Positions 15,086 to 16,223 of a stretch of 16,223 bases of DNA are shown here, piece by piece. The stretch covers positions 1-16,223 of the forward strand of contig JAFAGA010000089.1 of assembly GCA_023423045.1 (NCBI GenBank), given 5' to 3'. The notes under the pieces were generated by a model, which searched no databases, was not told the DNA's origin, and saw only the letters and a list, made by a program, of their open reading frames with translations. A program made the position numbers and the translations under genes. How positions within the stretch are numbered: the first letter of the stretch is position 1; each line of letters begins with the position of its first letter. The stretch comes from Bacillota bacterium. Lineage in GTDB: Bacteria > Bacillota > Clostridia > Lachnospirales > Lachnospiraceae.

Positions 15086-15130
15086 AAAAAAAGAGTGTCC
15101 CAACGCATCCTGCCCGGACCACTCTTTTCT
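15086..15130 (-). terminator. Rho-independent terminator after the SleB/CwlJ-type gene
   Basis: On the minus strand AAAAGAGTG-GTCC and GGGACACTCTTTT form a stem with one bulged G around a GC-rich loop, ending in seven T residues (15086-15092). It begins about 17 nt after the hydrolase stop codon. Confidence 0.88.
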
Positions 15131-15146
15131 TATCATACCTATGTAT

Positions 15147-15992
15147 TTATTTGGTGCGGAAAAAAATGTGATCATCCACGATCTTATAGCTGGAATACTT
15201 CTTCTTGATACTGCTCTTGCTTCTCTTATTCTGGAAGCACAAATAATCCCCGATATTATTGCTTCCGGTCAACGCTGCTTTCGCCGCCTTGATCGCCCTA
15301 TTCATTGCTTTCTTCTGGTACTCTGCATTGGAACCGGTGAATTTACGGCTGTCATAAAGCTTTAATGCCTTGTCCAGCACGCTCTCACCTGATTTATTCT
15401 TAATGGTGACCGCGAATTGAACAGACCATTTGTTATCATAGATTACTTCCTTGATTGTATTCGCATGGGAGTAAGCATCGCTTTTCGCTCTGTTCAGCAC
15501 AACATTGGCAACCGCCAGCATACCGTTATAATTCTGGCTTCCTGCCTCTGAATATACCAGACAGGCCAGTAAACGCAGATCGCTTTCGGAATAGGAAGGC
15601 TTCTGAACAGCCAACGTTTCCTCTTCTTCCGGTTTTTCTATCTCTTCTTCGGCTTCCTCTTCAGAGACATCTTCAACTGCTTCTTCTATCGCCTCTTCCG
15701 TATCCTCTTTTGTGCCGGGAGCCTCGTAGCAAATCTTTCCCTGCTCATCCAGATAATACCCTTCCTGAAGAAGAAGGTCCATGTCCTCCTCTTCCGCCTC
15801 ATTCTGCAAGGAGGCATCCGATGCTTGTCTATTCACACTCTTATCCGTACTCAATGTACCTTCAGAATCTTCTGTCGCATCCTGTGTTGCCGCAGCAGCA
15901 TCTAATTCGGATGCATATGCAGCAGCATTGAAACTGACTGTAAACAGTAACGCAACAATCATTGCAGTCAGAAGTTTTACTGATGATCTCAT
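15147..15992 (-). CDS. Secreted SleB/CwlJ-type cell wall hydrolase
   Basis: This 281-residue protein has a signal peptide (positive MRSSVK, a hydrophobic core to about 24, AYAS before the likely cut near residue 28). A low-complexity region follows (29-130), very acidic at about 95-125 with runs of Glu, and then a Hydrolase_2 domain (about 135-255), the SleB/CwlJ fold. The domain shows LLACLVYSEAGSQ, with the likely catalytic Glu149, AVANVVLNRAKS, SVQFAV and GDYLCFQN. Enzymes of this fold cut the glycan of peptidoglycan, often spore cortex. The Hydrolase_2 domain is not spore-specific in clostridia, so a vegetative wall role is equally possible. ATG 15992 has AAGGAG at good spacing. The gene is monocistronic: own promoter upstream and terminator downstream. 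Confidence 0.92.
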   Translation of the reverse strand: MRSSVKLLTAMIVALLFTVSFNAAAYASELDAAAATQDATEDSEGTLSTDKSVNRQASDASLQNEAEEEDMDLLLQEGYYLDEQGKICYEAPGTKEDTEEAIEEAVEDVSEEEAEEEIEKPEEEETLAVQKPSYSESDLRLLACLVYSEAGSQNYNGMLAVANVVLNRAKSDAYSHANTIKEVIYDNKWSVQFAVTIKNKSGESVLDKALKLYDSRKFTGSNAEYQKKAMNRAIKAAKAALTGSNNIGDYLCFQNKRSKSSIKKKYSSYKIVDDHIFFRTK

Positions 15993-16057
15993 AAATAATC
16001 TCCTTAAATGTTACATTTTTGGGATATTTTTTAATTTCTGTTAATAATTACTTAATA

Positions 16058-16085
16058 AGTATATCACAAAGTATTAAAAAATCAA
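16058..16085 (-). promoter_or_regulatory. Predicted promoter of the SleB/CwlJ-type gene
   Basis: On the minus strand TTGATT (16080-16085), a 16-nt spacer and TATACT (16058-16063) preceded by TGA, an extended -10. The leader would be about 60 nt. A vegetative-type promoter argues somewhat against strictly spore-specific expression. Confidence 0.6.
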
Positions 16086-16223
16086 CCCCTGAATTTCTTG
16101 AGTTTCCGTAGTTTTATCCACAGTACCCTTATTTCATGGGTATTGTAATAAACAACTTTAAGAAAATGCCCAAAAACAAAGAATCCCTTTACTTTTTGTA
16201 GTAGAATTAAGATGACTAGTCAA
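16086..16223. other. Intergenic region at the right window edge
   Basis: No gene is visible. There is a small inverted repeat TACCC...GGGTA (about 16124-16142) and a perfect 10-bp palindrome TGACTAGTCA (16213-16222) at the very end. Either could be a regulator site, but the window ends before context can be judged. Confidence 0.3.

Overview
The window looks like a chromosomal segment from an anaerobic, Gram-positive clostridial bacterium, most likely a member or relative of the Lachnospiraceae. This is inferred from the gene families and style: a TPP-riboswitch-controlled ThiT, lipoprotein solute-binding proteins, a CIRCE-controlled groESL, a SleB/CwlJ-type hydrolase, the DUF2225/DUF6062 pair, strong AGGAGG ribosome binding sites and frequent TTG starts. 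No database search was possible. I see no mobile element, CRISPR array, tRNA or rRNA.

Layout. Positions 1-143 hold the 3' end of a plus-strand gene with a peptidoglycan-binding-like tail, followed by a long inverted repeat (141-250). A minus-strand thiT (280-951) is preceded by its own TPP riboswitch and a consensus promoter. Divergent from it is a plus-strand lipoprotein N-acetylmuramoyl-L-alanine amidase (1281-2267). From 2283 to the end every gene is on the minus strand.

The block 8795-2283 reads, in transcription order: lipoprotein solute-binding protein (SBP) A, SBP B, MalF-type permease, MalG-type permease, a small one-pass membrane protein, and a third SBP (C). It resembles a CUT1-type sugar or oligosaccharide importer with three binding lipoproteins and no ATPase in the operon, so it presumably borrows a shared MsmX-like ATPase. 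SBP A and B are clear tandem paralogues. The permease leader carries what looks like a remnant of the start of another SBP gene.

Upstream of this block, in transcription order from the right edge, are: a secreted SleB/CwlJ-type cell wall hydrolase with a very acidic linker, a terminator, a structured leader and glnS (glutaminyl-tRNA synthetase), a DUF2225 protein and a DUF6062 protein (both with paired-cysteine motifs), and groES-groEL under a perfect CIRCE operator, ending in a strong terminator at about 9065-9099.

Most of this is ordinary housekeeping and nutrient uptake. The least ordinary parts are the triple-SBP operon with its duplication scar, the unknown small membrane protein inside it, the 110-nt inverted repeat near the left end, and the long structured glnS leader that lacks T-box hallmarks. 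I did not find convincing evidence for a wholly new system.
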